Positions 1 through 12,352 of a DNA stretch of 64,000 nt are shown here, in pieces. This DNA is from Balamuthia mandrillaris (lineage: Eukaryota > Discosea > Longamoebia > Balamuthiidae). The notes below the pieces were generated by a model, which saw nothing but the letters and a program-made list of their open reading frames with translations, was not told the DNA's origin and did no database searches. The stretch covers positions 1 to 64,000 of the forward strand of contig JAVKOQ010000064.1 of NCBI GenBank assembly GCA_031835245.1, given 5' to 3'. The translations under genes and the position numbers were made by a program. Position 1 is the first letter of the stretch, and each line of letters opens with the position of its first letter.

Positions 1-1646
1 AACCTATAATAGCGCTAACTACTTTATCAGGGCTCATTCGTTGATGAAGGGGCAGTTCGATGACGTGAACACGAGGGCAAGCAAAATAGGAATCGTATTT
101 GGTAATGTTCTTCTCGTCGTCATTATCAATGGAGAAGAACTCAGGATTAACGTTGTGAGCGCCAACGTGCTGCACAAAGCTATCTGGCAATAAGCGTGCA
201 CGAGGAGAACGAGGCCGCCCACCGGAACCTTTCCAAGCGGATGGATGCAAGTGCATGGATAAGAGGGCATAGTCGCTGTCGTCGGGGGAGGGGGCTACCA
301 GCAAACGGCTGCAGTGGTTGGTTTTGTACAAGGACCACAGCAACAAGAGCTGGTTGACTCGGCGACAGGCCTCGTGGACAGCTGAACGAGCCGCCTCCAT
401 GACGAGAGTGCGCTGGTTCTCTGACAGGTCGCGCGTGTGAAAACGCAGGGTCACCAAGTTTTGTGTCTCTGTTGTCTGTGGTATAAGGATGAGCCAAAAC
501 TGTAGCTCTGGTGTCAGTGGTGATGCTTGTTCATGGTTTCTGTTGCTGGTAGGAGGAAATATTCTAGCTAACGAAGAAGCTTCCATGCCGGTAACTGCCT
601 TGTCATGCTCAGCAGTTGCTGAACTAGGTTTCTTCTGATTGCTGTTGATGGCGGAGGTACTAGGGCTGGACAGCCTTTCCACTAACTCACAAGTATTGAC
701 CGCGATAAACACATTGCCGACCCGTAGCAAGCGGAGAATGCAGGATTCTTGAAGTTGCATTAGAAATAGCTTCATGCCCTCTTTGCGTTCAAGGAATGGC
801 AAACGGATCGTATCGCTCCAAGTCAGAGGAAAAGGAAGAGAGTCAATATTAGACAGCACGGTATCGAGGGTAGCCCTTTTTGCCAAAAGGCTTGGCTGCG
901 CGTTGGTGCTAAGGCGAAGCAGATGCAGCACTTCCATAGATACCAGAGAGGATATCCTTTGCTGCAAAGCAGTCATGACGAGGTAGAAGGGGTGGGGTAG
1001 TTGAGTGTAGGACATGACGGAAGGAAGCAATGCGTTGTGATCTTGACCCTCCTCCTCAGTTTCTATGTCAGAGCCACTACTGTTGGATGTATCGTCATCG
1101 TAGAGATCCACCACATCAGAGACGCTGATGGAGGAGCCGTCACGACCAGCTGCCCAAAGAGAGCTGTGCCGCGAGTCGCTGTCTATCGAGTGGATTGGAG
1201 AGGAAGAAAGAGACAAGGCCCTTCGATTCGAAGATATTTCTCTTTGGTGATACTGTCTCTTGCCGTAGCTGCTGCTGGTGGTGGTGGCGGCGGCGGCGGT
1301 GGCGGCCCGACGCTGCTGCCGCAATAGCCTGGCCGATTCCTCCAGGTGGAATCGGCTGAAGGAATCGCCTGTGACGGACAAGGGGGCCAGCGTTCTTGCA
1401 GTGAAGCGTAATATGACTTGCACGCGATTATGGCTCCAATTCTGGGTTGAGAGGACCTCTTTATCAATGCCAGGCAGCTCTGCTTCAGCTTCAGCGAGGG
1501 CTGTTTGTATGAGCTCCGGTGTGGGAATTCCCTCCACAGGAATGACCTGCTCCCACGAAGAGGAGGTCGTTTTGCCACCGCTGTCCACAGCAGTGCCAGC
1601 ACCCACTATGGTTGCAGCGCGCTTCCGTCGTCCACCGGCGCCTCCA

Positions 1647-1677
<31 letters not shown>

Positions 1678-4213
1678 AAGAAGAAGAAGAAGGTAGAGGT
1701 GGCGAACCTAAAAAGGCTGGCATGGCGCTTACACTGGTAGGAGGAGGAGAGATAAAGGAACTGCCGGATGGCGGTGAAGGCTGTGGCAAGAGAAAAGTAG
1801 GGGATGGCAAATTAGCCGCCTCAGGGGAGTAGGGTTTGCCTCCATGATGGTTTATCCGCAGCAAGCACTCAACTTGCAGGAACAGCGGAAAGGGATAGAT
1901 AAGCAACTTTCTGCTGTGCTTTCTGTCAAGAATACTGGCAAGTTGGGAGGTAGAGGTGTGGGCGGAACTGCCACTATGATGGGAATGGTAGTTTTGTTGT
2001 TGGCGCAGCCGATTGCTGGAAGCAGTGACCTGGCTTTTTATGGGAGAGGAAGACACCAACTCGATGTCATACTCATCGTCTGATTTGATGAGAGGACTAC
2101 GATACTCTCGGGTAGGTGTGAAGAACTGCTCTTCTTCTTTCCAAAAAAGAGCGTGCTCTTCATCATAGCCATGGGCCTCCGCCTCTTCGTCATCTTCTCC
2201 TTCTTCCTCAGCTCCTGCCTCATCTTCCACACCGGTTGCCGTAGAAAGGCGTTGGGCATAAAAGAAAAACTCTCTACCTTTTCCGTCTTTCGATTTGACA
2301 AACGTCAGGTGCATGCAGTCATAAAACCGCTCCTGAAGAGTTTGTTGATATTCTTGCAATAACTGTTGCTTTTCAGCTTGCTGCCTGTTATCAGTTTTGC
2401 ACAGGATGCAAGGAAGAAGGGCAATAGATTGCTCAAAAAGTTAGCCAAGACAGACCAGAACAGGGCATGGAGTGGAGTATTGGTCTCCATAGTGGTCGGT
2501 CAATTCATTACCTTGCTGATGCGCTCTCGGCTTCTTTTGACCATGGCTCAAAGGCCGAAGATGGGACGGAAGTAGGAGGCATGCTGGTTGCACGCTTCCT
2601 TCGTTTTAGTACAATATCTTGTGTTTCTTTCCGAGTTAGCACGAAGGGCGTGATATCGACCTTGATAAATTCGGAACATTCTTAGAGAACAAAAAGCAAT
2701 AAAACCACTTCTTTTTCTTCTTCCTCCCCCTTTTCCTCTCCTCTCCTCTCCTCTCCTCTCTCTCTCTCTCTCTCTTTCTTAGGTTACAGCGACCTGTTAT
2801 CCATAAGAACATAGAACTCCAGCTACTACGTACTTCAAGTGGATATGAGATGCAACAATTGTGCGCACGTTCCAAGTCGTTCGGATGCACTGGGATGCCA
2901 TCTCTCAAAGCGGTGTAGACTGCTTTTACAAAGTTGCGCTCGTAGAGCTGTCGTACAGCTTGACAGAAAAGCATTGCAGAGGTGGTAAGTATGGGGTTAT
3001 TGCCTGTCAACGGCTGTAGAGGCTCGGGACTGGATTTCTCCAACTCGCTCTTGTTTTCTTCACTAACATCAGATGAGGAGGAACCATTGAAGAGGAAGTG
3101 TATCGCACTTCATGTCAACAAGACAGCAATAGGGTTAACTTCTCGCCAGGCATTACAATTAAAGTAGAGATAGGATAGGTACTCAGAATAGGGGTGTGTT
3201 TTCGAGAGATGCCCAACACGTTCTTTGGCACACTCGTAGAAATGAATTGTAACGGTATCTGCCCCATCCTCCTGGAGGGAATTGAGTGGTGGCAATACAG
3301 CCAGCACTACTCTAGTGTTGCTCATTAATTTGGCAAAGCATTGGTAGCTTTGGTGTGCCAGAAAAAAAAAGGAAGAGAGCGTGAGGAATAAGAGACAAAA
3401 GGGAGTAGCGAAGATAACTAAGAAGATATACCCTTTCAGGTCATGTATCTTAGAAGCCATAAGGCTAACATGGCTCCCAGGTTGGGCATGTTCTGCAGTG
3501 CGAGGGCTGATAACAGCAGTGCAATAGTTATCCTCATGGACAGGGAGCCTGCAATCAGAAAGAATGTAGAGGGTTTTACTAAGCATAGTGTGGATGCCTG
3601 CGTTTATCTGCTGAAATAAGGTCAGTGGAGAGTCCCGCTTCGCGGATTTTGCTTTGGTGCTTGGTTGTGCAGCACTCGGCGCTTCAGGTACCACTGCACT
3701 GGGCAGCCGTTGCAATAGAGAATATGTCTCTTCTGCATGAGTGCCAAACGCGATTAAACTATGCAAGTTGATACGGGGCCGCTGGTGTTGTGAGAGTTAG
3801 CTAACTGTATTCAACGAAGAAAAAGAAGAAGAAGAAAAGGAAACATTGGAGTTAGAAATGGGTAATGGCATACCTCTACCCAATATTGTGTAGCATCCCG
3901 TTGGCGGCGGGTTTTTCTGCGCCCATTGGATAGATTGCTTACTGGATCCGTTTTTGCTTGTGGGTTGTTCACTTGTTCAGCTATGTAATCAAACGAACAT
4001 AATGCCGAAATTATATTTCCGTCGGCGTGATGAAGTTCGGCTACAAGGCAATCAAACAGCTCCTCCTTGATAGAGAATACATACGTTAGACTTAGAAAAA
4101 CCTGGATAAAGGCACTCGGGAGGTAGGAAATTCATATTAGTAATTATGGCACTTTACTTACACTGGCAATGGTGTGTCTTTTGTGGTGGGCTAAGAATTG
4201 GAATTTCCTGGGA

Positions 4214-4265
<52 letters not shown>

Positions 4266-5408
4266 AGAATAAGGTGAGTCAACGATGCAGGAGAGAATAG
4301 GAACCAGTAACAAAAATAGTACCCATACTGCGGTTCCATCCATAACTCAGTGGCTATGATATTAGGTTCCCTGTGATAGAGAACGTATTGGAGAATACAC
4401 GGCAAGCCGCGAGGCATAGAATGCGTGCTTGATACTCGTAAGTGAATGTCCTAAGGTGAAAAATGTTATTTGATCGAAAGCGTACATGGCAACGCCATTA
4501 TGTAAATGGGCTACGACCCGAACTAACCTTAACAAATGATACAAAGTTGGAGGCTGTGGAAGTGGGCAACCACTGTTCTCGGATACGAGTAGCTACTAGT
4601 AGTTCTGTGGCAACGTTTCGAGTATCCGGAGAGGCAGACATTACCCATGCCCATCGCCGCTTCCACAGATGGGAGGTGAGTAGTGGCATTGTAGGAGATG
4701 GTGCTGTTGGCACAAATTTGTTGACATCTGTGGCTACTGCCTCTTCTTCCGCAGAAGTAAGAGACTGCGGATCATAACGAATGAGAACGGGACGAAAGAG
4801 CTTCGAGCAAAAGAAGAAAGGGCAGATCCTTGAATGAGATTCATGGCCCTTGTAATATGCATACTCGTCCTATAGAGAAGAGAAGCAATGAGGTTGGTTC
4901 TTGCGTACAATAGATTGTCCACAAACTGGGAATTATAGAGAAGGTACAAGCTTACGTACCACAGGAACAGTCGCCTCTGCTAGTTGTTGCTTGAATTCAG
5001 CAAAAGAGCTAATCCTAGTGCTAGTTGGTGCAAAGTATGCCAAATGTAATGCCACAAGGCTGTTAGTCTCCCAACTTAAGCGTAGCAAACAGAAGGCACC
5101 AATGGAGTTCTGCAACAAGTGAAGATATTAGCCACTTTTGATTTTTGTTTCGAAAGTTAATCTACCTGTGGATAGGATCCTCCAAGGCCAGATGTTGCTG
5201 AACGGTCGCATGCATTCAACAGCTTTACGAATATGGAATGAGAAAAGTTAAAAGTGCTCCATTTTGTACAAAAGGCAAGCAGTGCTTCTCGAGCTCTCCG
5301 ATACTGAAAATCTCCTCCTGTTCCAGCTAGGAGAAAAAAACAAATTTATGGTAGCTATCGTGAGAAAAATAAAATAGGAGGAATAGAATCACAGGAAGGT
5401 CACGAGGG

Positions 5409-5452
<44 letters not shown>

Positions 5453-8077
5453 CAGGTATTAGCGTTAGAGTCCCAGCCTGAATGAAGGAAAAAGAGATTA
5501 TCCTCTTTGAGGACGACTTCCACCTTTTCAGTACTAAACCATCGGTGTAACCGTCCACGTAGTGATGGTAGAAGGGAAGAAAATTCTTTCTTAGCCTCTT
5601 CTAAGGGATTATGTTGGCGACGATCTGTGTTCTCATCTTGCTTTAGGGTGGTACTGCGACAAAGGGTAGTCATTAAGTTACTTTTGGAAACCAGGGAACG
5701 CAGAACTCTATCCGTTTGGCTCAGTTGGTGCAGGAATTTGTGTAATGGGGAGCTTTGCCCCAACGTTAATTGGTGCGCCTGTTTGCGGAGAGACAGAGAC
5801 AGAGACAGAGACAGAGACAGAGACAGAGACAGAGACAGAGACAGAGACAGAGACAGAGACAGAGACAGAGACAGAGACAGAGAATGCGTTAGATGTTGAT
5901 GTCGTGGCTGTATATAGGTTGGGATACATACACCCCCTTTCTGTAATAGGTCAAACCGATGAATAAATTGTGGGAATGCAAGGACATTAATGGTGATCTG
6001 CATAACCTTGCCCGTTTGTGCTTTGGGGTCGTTGCATTCAACGCTATATTCGATAACAACGTCAGGTTGCCATGCGAGCGAGAGCCCCAGGGAGAATGAC
6101 TGTTCAGAGTCATATGATATCCCGCTTAGATAGAACCCTTCTTGAAGTCTAACATCGAGCAATTGCCAAAGGCTTACTTCCGGCAGGTCATATTCTTTCC
6201 ATTTAGTCTTGCTCCGGCCCAATATAGCAGAGGGTTGTGGAGGAGCAGCGTGGTCGGTATTCCAAGGGAACGGGATGTTGAGATCTGGGTACTCATTGTC
6301 TTCTTGCCCTTTGTCAAGATTCAACCCATGCTCTTGCTCTTTGAAATAGCAAAAGTCTTTCAATAGGAGGTTGAATTGTAGTGCGGTGGCTCTCATACAA
6401 GCATAAAATCTCGCACGTGTTCCTGTAGTCCCGTCCGTTTCGTATAGCAGTTGGAAATTATTGGCACAGTCTTGGATTAACCGCATGAAATTACCCCCTG
6501 TGTGTAGCGATAGATAACGCAGCATTTCTATAGATTTTAAGGAAACAAGTGAGCATTATCATTTGGGTCTAAGTGTATCAGAGAAGAAGAGGAAGAGGAG
6601 GAAGATGAGGAGGAGAAGAGCAACGAGGAGTGACCTGTATCGGGAACATAGCCAAAAAGGCAATGCACAGCCCTGTTGGAGTCTAACTGTATGACAGAAC
6701 AAGCAATATCCTCTCTGTTAAGCAGCATAACATAGTTGTCATAGGACCGAAGGTCCGGCAGTGCGGAGACCCCATCTGTCATCAGTACAAGTGGTTAAGG
6801 ATGTAATTGTTGTCGAGCATACCTCAGCTATCTCACTATCAAATCTACATTACAATCAATCTTAAAAGGATATGAACTATAACTGGACACGCATCGCGGG
6901 GTAACATGGTGAGAGCAAACACAGAGTTTTGTAATGTGCTTCTTAGATCAGGAGCCAGAGGAGTAAGCCTGTTGTTGTTCACTCAAAGCTTTCAGATGTG
7001 GGAATAGGAAAGAGTAGAACAGTAGAAGAGGATCAAGGGAAAAAGCAAACGCGTCGAATAACACAATAAAACAAGGAACAAGCTAGAAAACAACAACGAA
7101 GAATTGAAAGGAGAACGCACTGTTGTTGATACAGGCGAGCAAAACTACACTCTAGTTGCTTAAGCTGCGCCTTGAGCTTGCGAATAACGGGCCGCACGTT
7201 GCTCGAAGTGAGTAAACAACCTTGGAGTAGAGTACTAAATGTGGTCGTGGCCGTCCCTTGTGCTATTACGGAGATATAAAGTTCTGGTACGATCTACGGG
7301 GCGCAACAACAGCAAAGCAAGCATTAGTACACAGCACTTGAGATGAATACAGAGCTAACGTACTTGAAGGTTGAGAGCAGGAACAGTGATGGGTTTCACC
7401 AGATCCAGTAAACATTGTTTTAGAGCGGGCAGAACCTGGTCCAAGACGATGGTATCATTGCCTGCACACAAAGTAGCCATGGAGGGGCTCACATCTAAAC
7501 TGAACACTACACGATACTTGCAGTAGATGGTGGCAACTTGGGAGCGGGCATGCAAAGCTAGGACTGGTGCTGTTGATGTAGGCTGCGCCGCTGAGGAGGG
7601 TTCCCTATCCTCCTCTCCTTTGGCTTGCCTCAGCCGTTGTAGTTTTTCCTCTTGTGCTCGCTGTTGCTTGCGCTGTTGTTTGGAGCAGCGAAGCAGCAGC
7701 CCTTCCTTCAAAAACGTGTCCTTACTACTTTCTGATAACAGGCAGTAGGGTGGTGGAGGCAGCTCCACAGCTTCCTCCTCCTCCTCTTCCTGTTGCCCCG
7801 ACTGGTAGGAGTAAAGCAAGTGAGCAGCTAGCGCGGTAGCGTTGTTGGTAAAGTGATCATTTGCACGTCGTGACTCAGGGTCTTGTGTGCTCGGCAGTAA
7901 CTCTGCTGAAGGGTCACTTTTGCGTGCCAACAGCTGCTGAAGGAACCACGACGTTCTTTCTTTCCTTGCAAAGGTGGAGTGGTCTTGAGCTAGCAAGCAC
8001 ACGCTATCATGAGAGCCACAATGGTGAAAAGTAGAGTGGCCACTTGTAAGCTCCTCCTCTGTAGGTAGCAGTGACAT
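1..8077 (-). CDS. SZT2: SZT2-like protein (KICSTOR scaffold homologue), multi-exon, 3' end outside window
   Basis: Recognised from several exons that align in order with animal SZT2. The first exon (from ATG 8077) ends in a segment YRVVFSLDVSPSMATL, the SZT2 'LDLSPS' region. The next exon carries PELYISVIAQ and a QGCLL motif. An exon near 6640-6782 reads LMTDGVSALPD and later HCLFGYVPDT, as in SZT2. Further exons (about 5450-6540) hold a 'SQTDRVLRSL' segment matching SZT2 'NQTDQMLAHL', and about 2830-3040 holds YERNFVKAVYTAL. The last visible exon runs from about 1770 through base 1 with no stop. In animals SZT2 scaffolds KICSTOR, which brings GATOR1 to lysosomes to restrain mTORC1 when amino acids are low; that role here is inference. 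Introns are short and several contain GA or AGAGAC microsatellites. Confidence 0.85.
1648..1691. repeat. (GAA)n microsatellite, coding, poly-Ser in SZT2-like gene
   Basis: About 14 uninterrupted AAG units. In the minus-strand reading frame of the SZT2-like exon they read TCT/TTC-type triplets giving a run of serines before a Gly/Arg-rich stretch. A second low-complexity run (GGT/GGC, 1275-1310) in the same exon codes for Ala/Thr-rich sequence. These are triplet repeats, so length change would keep the frame. Confidence 0.8.
4216..4262. repeat. (GA)n microsatellite
   Basis: GA dinucleotide run within a probable SZT2-gene intron; on the minus strand it is a CT-rich tract ahead of an acceptor. 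A similar run lies at 5405-5449. Confidence 0.75.
5778..5931 (-). repeat. (AGAGAC)n minisatellite inside an SZT2 intron
   Basis: About 16 near-perfect AGAGAC units fill most of one intron. The intron begins GTATGT (minus strand, at 5931) and ends CAAACAG. Its length is a multiple of three and it has no in-frame stop, so it looks like an open reading frame of alternating Ser-Leu. SZT2 homologues have no such insertion and the splice signals are good, so I treat it as intronic. Confidence 0.7.
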
Positions 8078-8527
8078 CTGTTGTTTTGCTTGCCAGCAAG
8101 GTGAGCCAATCTTCGGTAACCAAACGGAAGAAAAGCAAACAAATGATGGTGGCAGAAGTAAGTGATAGCGGGGGGAGGGGGGGATAAAACTGGCGGTCAG
8201 AGTGAGGGCGGCGCAAAGATCATAAGGTCAAAAGGGTTCCGTCAGCTCCCATCTCTCTCTCTCTCTTCTTTCTTTTCGTTGTTCAAGGGGGGAGCACCCC
8301 TCAAGCACCCACTGTTGTTGATTTGCCCCCCACTGAGCTTCTCTCTGAGAATCTCTCTCTTCCTTCACAACGGCGCTATCCATCGCGTGAGCGCTGCAAG
8401 TGTTTTCACAAGCTGCTGTTTTTTTTTGTCCCCCTTCTTCTCTCTGAGAATCTCTCTCTCTTTCTCTCTCTCTGCAAAGACGTTTTATTAAAACAGTGGC
8501 GGAGCAGAGCTGTGAGAAGCTCTCTGC
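8078..8527. promoter_or_regulatory. Intergenic region: SZT2 upstream region and end of coiled-coil gene
   Basis: No credible gene. It lies upstream of the SZT2 start and downstream of the coiled-coil gene's TGA stop. It holds two copies of a ~22-base direct repeat (CTTCTCTCTGAGAATCTCTC, near 8338 and 8431) inside a CT-rich tract. The SZT2 promoter is presumably here; no motif is identified. Confidence 0.4.
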
Positions 8528-11500
8528 TCAAGAAGGCCGGAGAAACATATGATCATCCAAGGCAAGCATAATGCGTACCGTAACCACTAAACATGCAACA
8601 AGAGCAAAGGGAACAAAGACAATGACCGAAGCATTCCACCAAGATGACCGTTCGTTCCCCTTGTCGTATGGCAACATACTGCCAGGCCGTGCATATTGCA
8701 AGGATTTGGCTTGTCCAAGTTCCATGACCTCCTCTTGGAGCTGTTGTATCAGCTTTTCTTTTTCTTCAAGTCGTTGAAGTAGCTTCTCGCGCTGTTGTTT
8801 TTCTTCACTCCGTACTTGTGCTACAGCTTGTTCCACTGCCTCTTTTGCCTGCACTTGATCCATCCTTTCACCTTGGTGCTGGCTGATCTCTTCTGTCCTT
8901 CTTTTAAGCTCTTCCTGAAGCCTCTTGACTTCTATCTCTTTCGCTTTCACCTCATCTGTTTTCTGCATTACCAATCGCTCGTTCTCCAGTTTTTGGTTTT
9001 CCAGGTTCTGAGATATCCGTTGTTGCTCCGCTAAAGCATCGTCTCTCTGACGTAGAAGTACATCTTTATCCGCCTTGAGCTTTTTAATAATATCATCCTG
9101 CTCTTGAAGCTGTCGGGTTAGATTCTCTTGCTTTTCCTTTTCTCTGTTTGCTCCTCCTTCTTTTTCTTGGTCAAAAGCTTCTAGCTGTTCGCGGAGCAAT
9201 TTGACTTCTTCCTCTTTAGCTTTCAGTTCATCTGTTTTTTGATTGTATTGCTCAACCAAGGCTTGATGTGCTTGGTGTTGTTCTTCTAAGGCTTTGTCTT
9301 TTTGTGTGGACTGTCGTTGAAGTGCTATAAGTTGTTGTTGGAGTTTGTTGAGTTCTATATCTTGGCCTTCAGATGTACCCTGCTGTTGCTGAGACTTCTC
9401 TTCAAGCTGAATCCGTTTAAGTTCAAGTTCAGCATCAAGGTCACAAATCCTTTTCTCGTTGTTCTTCATGATGCGGTCCAGCTGCTGTAAGTGTGCTTCT
9501 TTTTCCGCGAGCTGCTCAGCCTGCCGTTTTAGAGATGAATTCATCTGTAGTTGTTCTTCTTGTAACCTCTTTAATTCATCCTCCAACTTTTCGTTCTGTT
9601 CTTGAGCTGCCGATAAGTCCTCTTGATACTCCTCAAACCTGTTTTCTGCTTCTTCTAACTGTGCCTCTAGTTGTGATTTTTCTGCTCGTAACGCGTCATA
9701 CTTTTCCTTCAGTTCTGTTTGTTCTTTCAGCAAATTATTTTGTAATTGGTTTTGAATTAAAACCATTTTGTCTTTCTCCCGATCCATTTCCTCCATTCCC
9801 TCTGTGACTGACTTCTCAAGCGCGTCTCTCTCGTTTTTTAGCTGCTCCACTTTTTGAGACTCATCCGCCAGCTGAAAGGTCAATTCTTGCACCTTTTCTT
9901 GAAGCTCCCCGTTTTCTTTCTCTACTTCCTGCCGAGCGCTTCTCTCCATTTCTATCTTACGTTTAAATGCGTCTATCTTCTTGAGAAGCACAGAATTTGG
10001 AACGTTCTGAGGTAATCGGTAGTCAGTCTCGTTACGAGGATAAGACTTGGGAAGAGTGATGAAAGTAATAACAATATTAATCGCAACATTAACATACCTT
10101 GAAATCAAAGTTGTCTGAAGTATGCCCATTATCAACCACACTGCCGCCATAACCTTCATCTACCGAGATTGGACCGAGAGACTCTTCCAGGCCCCCTCCC
10201 GAAAGCTTATCCAAGCTATCCTCCCCTTCAAACGGAATAACTTCATGTACATCCTCTAGCTCTCCCAGTTCTGAAGCCAAGGACTGCAAAGAAGAAGGTA
10301 AGCGAGAAAGCAAAGTAAAATGTAATGAAAATTAAGGATGTCACAAACACACTGACATAATAAAACAATTGTTGAATGGAGGAGAAGGAATACCTGACAA
10401 ACCTCACCAGAAGGTGGTGGTGTTGCCGCTTCTTTACGTCGATTCTTCAGAGAGTCATTGATTGCTCTGGTCTCTTTTAGAGCCTTCTCAAGACCCTCTT
10501 TTTCTTTCACTAGGGCTAGGATCTGTGCTCGAAAGCTTGACGTCAGTGATTCCTCCAGATTTTTTTCTGTACGCTCTTTCTCTTCCTGTAGCTGTGAGAC
10601 GACCCAAAAGCAACTGTGTTAATCACTGATGAAGAGTAAAGATTGAGTTCGCAGACGCAGAGTACTTTGAGCAGCTGATCTTCAAACTTTTTTTTAAGGG
10701 CAGCGTCCGATTTTACTTCTTCCAGTTGTGCGCTAAGGTCTGCAACTTTTTGTTCGCTATCTTTCAATTGTTGTTTCGTCTGCTGCAAAAGCTCTTTCCG
10801 AGTCGAAGGTTATCAGCAATAAGCAAAAGCGTGCATTTGATACTGAAGAAGAGGTCGTACCATCGTTCTGTGTGCGCAGCTTAATATTCTCTTTTTTTAA
10901 AACTTCGATTTGTTCATTTAACTTGTTTTCACTATCTTTTAAAGATTCCACCTGGATCAGCCGCACAGGATAAGTAATGAGAAATGAAGGATGGTTGACA
11001 GTTGAGATTATTTTACCTGGGAAGAGAGATCCATCATCTTTTTCCTGTTTAATTGAGTACTTGCGTCCTTCTTGTTACCTTCTTTTAGAAGTGATTGTGC
11101 TTCCTCCAGTTCAAATGCCTGTCTATCCAACTGTCCCTCTAAGATTTTTAGTTGCTGTACATCAAAGTGAATTATATCAGTGATATTACATTATGCAAGG
11201 TGGTTTAGCACCCATGAAGATGTTACCTCTTTTAGCTTGTCTCGCTCTTGGCGATAGGTTTGCAGCTCGCGCTTGAGTTCCGCTACACTTTGCGATTGCT
11301 GAAACGAGGAAAAGAGCCAAACCAGGATGCAACGTTAAGACTGGGCCAATACCACAGCAAACCAACGAGAACCCACCAACACCAACAAACTCAACCTACC
11401 TCGATTCCTGATCCAGCGCCATGCTCGGTCTGCAACTCCAATACCTCTTCCTGATCAAACTCGGACTGCTCATCATTTTCTCGCTCGGTTACTCCTGCAC

Positions 11501-11981
11501 CGACTTGAAAGGCTCTCTGGAAGTCTGCCCAGCTTATCTTGCCATCATTGTCAGAGTCTGATGATTATTGAAGGAGAGGAGGATAGGTTAGGAAGCAGCG
11601 AACCCAGCTTGTTCGGCCAGCTGCAAAGATTCAAATAACTATGGTCGAGTGCTTGTGTGAGACACAATGGGAGTGCGCACCAAGCACCGGGAAAAGCTGA
11701 TCGGCGTCCCAATCGGGTCCAACCTGAGAGACACGCCTAAACTTTTTCAGCATTGTGTGAAGCTCTTCTTTGCTCAGGCAGCCATCCTGTGAATAGGAGA
11801 AAGGAGGGGGAAAGAGGCCGCCACCGACCCCATCCAGTCAGCAGCGAACACCAGAATATTGGAAAGAATAAAAGGCCACGAAGAGAACCTTGTCAATGTC
11901 ACTTTCCTCAAACATCGAGCGGAGGAGGTCCAAAGACGCTTCCAGTCCGTTTATCGAGTTCCTGCTCCTCACTTCAGACAT
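8528..11981 (-). CDS. EF-hand, long coiled-coil, C-terminal tail-anchored protein
   Basis: Multi-exon gene. The N-terminal exons from ATG 11981 encode two EF-hands: one loop reads ESDIDKDGCLSKEE (split by an intron that starts GTTCTC) and the second DSDNDGKISWAD. Seven or so following exons are almost pure heptad sequence rich in Glu, Gln, Lys and Leu, with an acidic non-helical linker (10100-10290). The last large exon (10040-8528) is about 480 residues of coiled coil. It ends in a single hydrophobic segment (ASVIVFVPFALVACLVV) followed by about 17 residues and TGA. This is the architecture of a calcium-responsive tether or golgin-like tail-anchored protein on an ER, Golgi or endosome membrane. 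The family is not identified, and coiled coils make homology misleading. It is head-to-head with the oxidoreductase gene at 12353. Confidence 0.75.
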
Positions 11982-12352
11982 GACGGCGAGAGAGGTTGCT
12001 TGGAACCGTTCACCGATTCCCTTTCTCCACCTTTACTTTGCTAGCTGCTACCCTCCTGCCGCCGTTGTTATTCCACGCAAACCAAAGGACAACAATGACA
12101 ACAACACTGGCAAAGACAGGTCTGTCTGTCTGTCTGTCTGGCAAGGGGGTCCACTGCAACCGCCGTTCTCTTCCTCTGCTGCTGCTGCTGCTGCCTGGCA
12201 AACAAAACCGTTGTCGTGTTGTTTGTCGTTGTGGTGGTGGTGGTGTTTGGGGGAGCCGTTGGCCGCAGAGTGTGTGCTTGCTTGGGGGGTACCACCGACA
12301 CCCCCTGCATTTATGCAACCTATTAGGAGGTTAGAATGGCGAGGCCCCCACC
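11982..12352. promoter_or_regulatory. Divergent intergenic region, about 370 bases
   Basis: Lies between two divergent starts (11981 minus, 12353 plus). It contains a short CTGT run (12119-12140) and GCT/GGT triplet runs but no recognisable TATA box. Probably a shared bidirectional promoter. Confidence 0.4.

Noticed and set aside
5778-5931. Open frame through the AGAGAC repeat suggesting a long Ser-Leu repeat protein.
   Set aside because: Good splice signals flank the repeat and SZT2 has no insertion there; the open frame follows from a 6-base unit lacking stops.
8528-8640. KASH-type nuclear-envelope domain at the end of the coiled-coil protein.
   Set aside because: The tail after the membrane helix is only about 17 residues and lacks the proline-rich terminus of KASH peptides.
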